From positions 1 through 9,377 of the forward strand of contig SVCR01000045.1 of NCBI GenBank assembly GCA_015058265.1: a DNA stretch of 9,377 nt. Direction: 5' to 3'. Position numbers and translations under genes: made by a program. Source of the stretch: Clostridiales bacterium (GTDB lineage Bacteria > Bacillota_A > Clostridia > Peptostreptococcales > Anaerovoracaceae). Within the stretch, counting starts at the first letter, position 1, and every line of letters begins with the position of its first letter. Shown here piece by piece: positions 6,399 to 9,377 of this stretch. Below the pieces are notes generated by a model. It did no database searches. It was not told the origin of the DNA and saw only the letters and a list, made by a program, of their open reading frames with translations.

Positions 6399-6425
6399 AC
6401 AGTCAATTAAGATCACGGACAGGAA

Positions 6426-7271
6426 ATGGCAAACTTTATAGAAAATCTCACCAGTATTCTGCTGAGCATAAAGATAACAGATGTCATCGATATCGCAATA
6501 GTTGCGTTCCTCCTGTACAAAATGTTCGGTTTCATCAGGGAGACCAGAGCACAGCAGTTGTTCAGGGGAGTGCTGCTTATCGTTGGCGTTTTTCTGCTGT
6601 CCGAAGTATTTGATCTGAGTCTGTTGAACTGGCTGATGACAAGACTCATCACTGTCGGTCTGATAGCGGTGGTAATACTGTTCCAGCCTGAGATACGCAG
6701 GGTCCTTGAGCAGCTGGGCCGAAGAGGGATGCTGACAAAGCAATTCCGAGATATAGGCAAAGAAGAGATATATGCTACCGTCCATAAACTGGTCGATGCT
6801 GTTGATGACTTCTCATCAACAAGGACCGGAGCATTGATGGCTATCGAATGTGAGACTATGCTCACAGATATCATCGAGACCGGAGTTATTGTGGATGCCG
6901 AGATATCAGTCAGACTGCTCGGCAATCTGTTCTACGAAGGTTCACCGCTTCATGACGGTTCCGTCATCATACGCGGATCGAGAGTTCACGCATCAAGCTG
7001 CGTTCTGCCTCTGACAGACAGAGCGAGTATAGGCAAGAATCTCGGAACAAGACACAGAGCCGGTGTCGGACTCAGTGAAGTTTCCGATGCTTTCGTGATA
7101 ATCGTTTCGGAAGAGACGGGAGCTATCTCCGTAGCCCGCAACGGCACATTGAGGAGGTTCCTCGATCTCAAAACATTGGAAAAAATGCTTCTGGATATCT
7201 ATATTCCTTCTAAAGAAGAGACAGATATCATATCAAGGATCCTGAAGGGAGGAGGGAAGCAAAGTGAGTGA
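6426..7271 (+). CDS. cdaA: Membrane diadenylate cyclase CdaA
   Basis: CdaA joins two ATP molecules into c-di-AMP, the second messenger controlling potassium and osmolyte transport and wall homeostasis in Firmicutes. The 281-residue protein has three N-terminal membrane helices (about 18-37, 45-62 and 68-86), the FQPEIRR junction (86-92), and a cytoplasmic DAC domain (about 105-265). Catalytic motifs are visible: PLHDGSVII, with D177-G178-S179 where most homologues have DGA, and GTRHRAG with R209-H210-R211, followed by LSEVSDAF and the SEETGAISVARNG strand pair. Length and order are normal for the CdaA class rather than DisA or CdaS. The start at 6426 is fixed by an in-frame stop at 6408; no other start in between exists. 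The ribosome site is poor: AGG/GGA lies only 1-3 nt from the ATG, so translation may be low or need a leader feature. The 3' end overlaps cdaR by 8 nt. Confidence 0.95.
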   Translation: MANFIENLTSILLSIKITDVIDIAIVAFLLYKMFGFIRETRAQQLFRGVLLIVGVFLLSEVFDLSLLNWLMTRLITVGLIAVVILFQPEIRRVLEQLGRRGMLTKQFRDIGKEEIYATVHKLVDAVDDFSSTRTGALMAIECETMLTDIIETGVIVDAEISVRLLGNLFYEGSPLHDGSVIIRGSRVHASSCVLPLTDRASIGKNLGTRHRAGVGLSEVSDAFVIIVSEETGAISVARNGTLRRFLDLKTLEKMLLDIYIPSKEETDIISRILKGGGKQSE

Positions 7272-8223
7272 AAACAGCCGCAAAATGCTGAATATAATGC
7301 TTGCTCTCCTTATCTCTATCGCTGCATGGACATATGTTGTATATAACCATGAGCCGATGACAGATGTAAAATACAGAGATATCCCTATCCGCTTCACGGG
7401 AGAAGATGAACTTGCAGCAAAAGGTTTTGGTGTGGTTGAGTCGAGCAGAGATACTGTCAATGTCGTACTTACACAGAGGCGAACCTCGACAGGGTCTATC
7501 TCTGCTGCGGACATAACTGTGACTGCAGATGTAAGTGCTGCTGTTGAGGGCGATAACGGTGTCAGCCTGAGCATAACCAGTCCTGAGGGAACCCAGGTGA
7601 CAGAATCCGATGCCAGATCGGTTTCCGTCAAAGTCGAAGAAGCTGATACCAAGACAGTGAATGTCTCAGTAGAATATGAGGGTGGTGAAGATCAGAGTAC
7701 AGAGCCTATTGTTTCCGGAATGTCAGCATCTACTATCACTGTGGTGGGAGCCAGCTCTGAGGTCAGCGCTGTTGACAGAGCCGTTGCAAGCATCAGGAGC
7801 AATGAACTTACGGGTAATGAAAGAAGCTTCTCTCGTACTCTTAATGCAGTTGACAAGGATGGGAATGTCATCTCTCACATGATCATGTATCCCGGAGAGA
7901 TCTCATTTAATGCGAAAGTCGGAGTCAAGAAGACAGTTAAGCTGAATACCAATGTTATGGGAGAAACAGCGAATGATTACGAGAGGCAGATAACAGCTCC
8001 GCCAACCATAGTTATTAAGGGTGATGAGCAGACACTTGCCGGAATCACATCCGTCGATGCTAAGACCATCAATCTCTCAACGGTATTTGAGGATACCGAC
8101 TTTACTCTTGATTACGATCTTCCTGATGGAGTCTATGTCGCAGATGAATCGGTCGGACTTAAGATGCATGTTACTGCAGTTAAGTCGGAGACAGACAGCG
8201 ACGGAGAAGAAAACGATCAATAG
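7264..8223 (+). CDS. cdaR: CdaR/YbbR-domain regulator of CdaA
   Basis: CdaR is a membrane-anchored extracytoplasmic protein that binds CdaA and tunes c-di-AMP synthesis. The 319-residue product begins with a short basic segment and one membrane helix (about 9-27), then beta-rich YbbR repeats. I can mark off three (about 34-112, 115-205 and 207-305), each ending in a strand such as SVSVKVEE, ISFNAKV or LKMHVTAV; many homologues have four. The C-terminus is acidic (SETDSDGEENDQ). The start is a GTG at 7264, preceded by GGAGG(A)GG around 7247-7256 at about 7 nt, inside the end of cdaA; the 8-nt overlap implies translational coupling. In Bacilli glmM usually follows cdaR; here a terminator and a convergent gene follow instead. 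The family call rests on the membrane anchor, repeat pattern and position after cdaA. Confidence 0.9.
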   Translation: MSENSRKMLNIMLALLISIAAWTYVVYNHEPMTDVKYRDIPIRFTGEDELAAKGFGVVESSRDTVNVVLTQRRTSTGSISAADITVTADVSAAVEGDNGVSLSITSPEGTQVTESDARSVSVKVEEADTKTVNVSVEYEGGEDQSTEPIVSGMSASTITVVGASSEVSAVDRAVASIRSNELTGNERSFSRTLNAVDKDGNVISHMIMYPGEISFNAKVGVKKTVKLNTNVMGETANDYERQITAPPTIVIKGDEQTLAGITSVDAKTINLSTVFEDTDFTLDYDLPDGVYVADESVGLKMHVTAVKSETDSDGEENDQ

Positions 8224-8280
8224 TACGGACTACGGTTTTGCCGGGGAATTAAATGATAAGCAATGAAAACCAAATGAAAA

Positions 8281-8318
8281 CAGATCTGCATCTCCCTTGC
8301 CGGGATGATGCAGATCTG
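8281..8318. terminator. Bidirectional intrinsic terminator between convergent genes
   Basis: CAGATCTGCATC (8281-8292) pairs perfectly with GATGCAGATCTG (8307-8318). Inside, TCCC (8293-8296) pairs with GGGA (8302-8305), leaving a single bulged T and a 5-nt loop. On the plus strand CTTTTAATT follows; on the minus strand TTTTCATTTGGTTTTC follows. It lies between the cdaR stop (8223) and the stop of the minus-strand gene (8369) and so can end both transcripts. Confidence 0.9.
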
Positions 8319-8368
8319 CTTTTAATTACAATTTGATCTGGCTGTGTCTGAACTGCTCTGCTAACGGA

Positions 8369-9277
8369 TCAGTCCCACAGATTCAGCGGATATGTGCCGT
8401 TGGCTTTGAGTGCGGCGAATTCCTCAACAACATACGGACGGTCTTCTTTATAAGTTACACCGAACCATCTGTCAGCAGATGTCAGGACAGCATATGTTGC
8501 AGCTTTTTCTGCGATCTGCTTGTTGATAGGTGTCTGGATATAATACTCGCCCTTCATTGGGTTTTCGACCATTATTCTGTCAAGGGCTTCTATGAAGCCT
8601 TTTCTCAGGACCTCCATATACTCAGCCCCGAATCCCCACAGATTCATTGAAACAGGGGAATCTTCGGAGATCACTACTTTGGATCCGTCAGGAAGCGTAT
8701 CTGTGACAGTTCCGTCTGCTTCGCGTGCTATCTTAAGGTGTTCTGTTATGTCGGTCAGAAGGCCGCCTTCTGCCTTGCAAATACCTCTCGATACAGTACC
8801 GTTCTCTGAAAGAGTTTTGCCGATCTCGAAGCCTACCATGCAGTTGTGAGATGCATCTGCTTCCTCGGTGAGGAACTTATAGATCTTGCCGAAGCCTTCT
8901 CTGCCATAATAATCGTCAGCATTGATAACTGCGAAAGGTGCATCGATGATGTCTCTTGCGGAGAGTACAGCCTGACCTGTTCCCCAAGGTTTTGTTCTGC
9001 CCTCAGGAAGAGAATATCCCTCAGGAAGGTCGTCGAGCTCCTGGAATGCATAGTGAACCTCGTATTTCTTGCCGGCTCCGGATTCTATGTGCGCTCTGAA
9101 GACGTCCTCGAAATCGTGCTTGATGATGAAACACACTCTTCTGAAGCCTGCAAGGTATGCATCGTAAAGACCGAAGTCCATTATGATGTCGCCCTGATCG
9201 GTTATTTGATCGATCTGCTTATTGCCGCCGTATCTGCTGCCCATTCCTGCAGCCATGATTACCAAAATAGGTTCCAT
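8369..9277 (-). CDS. Sugar-phosphate nucleotidyltransferase-like protein
   Basis: This 302-residue cytoplasmic protein belongs to the NTP-transferase superfamily that builds nucleotide-activated sugars or alcohols. The N-terminal strand and loop ILVIMAAGMGSRYGGNKQ (residues 4-21) is the nucleotide-binding signature, with R15 and K20; the usual P of PKQ is N19. KPWGTGQAV (96-104) and FAVINADDYYG (114-124, metal-binding D121/D122) match the rest of the Rossmann-like core. SMNLWGFG and the region near ADRWFGVTYKEDR resemble UTP-glucose-1-phosphate uridylyltransferase-type proteins, but I cannot name the sugar or nucleotide. Length is near the family norm. The start (ATG complementary to 9277-9275) has GGAGG at 9293-9289, a rather long 11-nt spacing. 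It converges on cdaR and shares its terminator. A role in making wall or capsule precursors is plausible, given the LCP gene nearby, but is inference. Confidence 0.85.
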   Translation of the reverse strand: MEPILVIMAAGMGSRYGGNKQIDQITDQGDIIMDFGLYDAYLAGFRRVCFIIKHDFEDVFRAHIESGAGKKYEVHYAFQELDDLPEGYSLPEGRTKPWGTGQAVLSARDIIDAPFAVINADDYYGREGFGKIYKFLTEEADASHNCMVGFEIGKTLSENGTVSRGICKAEGGLLTDITEHLKIAREADGTVTDTLPDGSKVVISEDSPVSMNLWGFGAEYMEVLRKGFIEALDRIMVENPMKGEYYIQTPINKQIAEKAATYAVLTSADRWFGVTYKEDRPYVVEEFAALKANGTYPLNLWD

Positions 9278-9299
9278 TCGTTATTTATCCTCCTCAGTA

Positions 9300-9316
9300 A
9301 TAAAGTATTACTTTAT
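9300..9316. promoter_or_regulatory. 17-bp perfect palindrome upstream of the nucleotidyltransferase
   Basis: ATAAAGTA (9300-9307), a single T, and TACTTTAT (9309-9316) form a perfect palindrome 23 bp upstream of the start codon and just upstream of the Shine-Dalgarno. It may be an operator. It shares the AAAGTA/TACTTT half-sites with the palindrome at 6387-6398, there with no central base. As an RNA it could also fold into a weak A/U hairpin. Confidence 0.35.
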
Positions 9317-9332
9317 GAGACATGCAGGCTCT

Positions 9333-9377
9333 TTACTTCAGACTTGCGTTGAGCCTGCTGCGGACTTTGTCCTCGCC
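9333..9377 (-). CDS. Possible 3' end of an upstream minus-strand gene
   Basis: Read on the minus strand from the window edge, one frame gives GEDKVRSRLNASLK and a TAA stop (complement of 9333-9335), with codons (GAC, CTC, AAC, AAG) like the neighbouring genes. It would end 55 bp before the nucleotidyltransferase start and could be co-transcribed with it. Fourteen residues are too few to identify a family, and the other two frames are also open for part of the stretch. An 8-bp inverted repeat (GCAGGCTC 9324-9331 with GAGCCTGC 9351-9358) spans the stop, so an RNA structure is an alternative reading. Confidence 0.3.
   Translation of the reverse strand, partial: GEDKVRSRLNASLK

Noticed and set aside
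9324..9358. 8-bp inverted repeat GCAGGCTC/GAGCCTGC as a terminator or insertion-element end
   Set aside because: No T-run follows on either strand, and no target duplication or transposase is present. Only one copy was seen.

Overview
The window looks like chromosomal DNA of an anaerobic, low-to-mid GC Bacillota of the class Clostridia, plausibly gut-associated. The reasons are an oxygen-sensitive glycyl-radical enzyme very close to Clostridioides difficile HypD, a long-form hibernation factor, a cdaA-cdaR pair, strong GGAGG ribosome-binding sites and heavy AGA arginine codon use. Genus cannot be read from the sequence.

Layout. Positions 1-230 hold an extended -10 promoter and a structured non-coding RNA of about 180 nt, which I judge most likely to be a raiA-motif RNA. 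A regulatory region (231-393) follows, with a perfect 16-bp inverted repeat overlapping a promoter and a leader hairpin ending one base before the Shine-Dalgarno. Then come a radical-SAM activating enzyme (394-1305) and its partner trans-4-hydroxy-L-proline dehydratase HypD (1393-3765), closed by a terminator at 3789-3834. A second plus-strand unit starts from an extended -10 promoter near 3890: hpf/raiA (3931-4461), a LytR-CpsA-Psr (LCP) envelope enzyme with a large basic N-terminal extension (4517-6355), the diadenylate cyclase cdaA (6426-7271) and its membrane regulator cdaR/YbbR (7264-8223, overlapping cdaA by 8 nt). A strong bidirectional terminator (8281-8318) separates this unit from a convergent minus-strand sugar-nucleotidyltransferase-like gene (9277-8369). 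The end of another minus-strand reading frame may lie at the right edge.

How it works together. HypD and its activase dehydrate hydroxyproline (from host collagen or plant protein) to pyrroline-5-carboxylate, which proline reductases can turn into proline for Stickland fermentation or osmoprotection. The hpf-LCP-cdaA-cdaR unit groups ribosome hibernation, anionic wall-polymer attachment and c-di-AMP synthesis, all tied in related bacteria to stress, osmotic and envelope state. The most unusual point is architectural: raiA-motif RNAs normally sit just upstream of raiA, but here the RNA-like element and the raiA gene are separated by about 3.7 kb carrying the hypD pair with its own promoter and terminator. 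This suggests that a metabolic cassette was inserted between an RNA and its usual neighbour. No CRISPR, IS element, tRNA or rRNA was seen.
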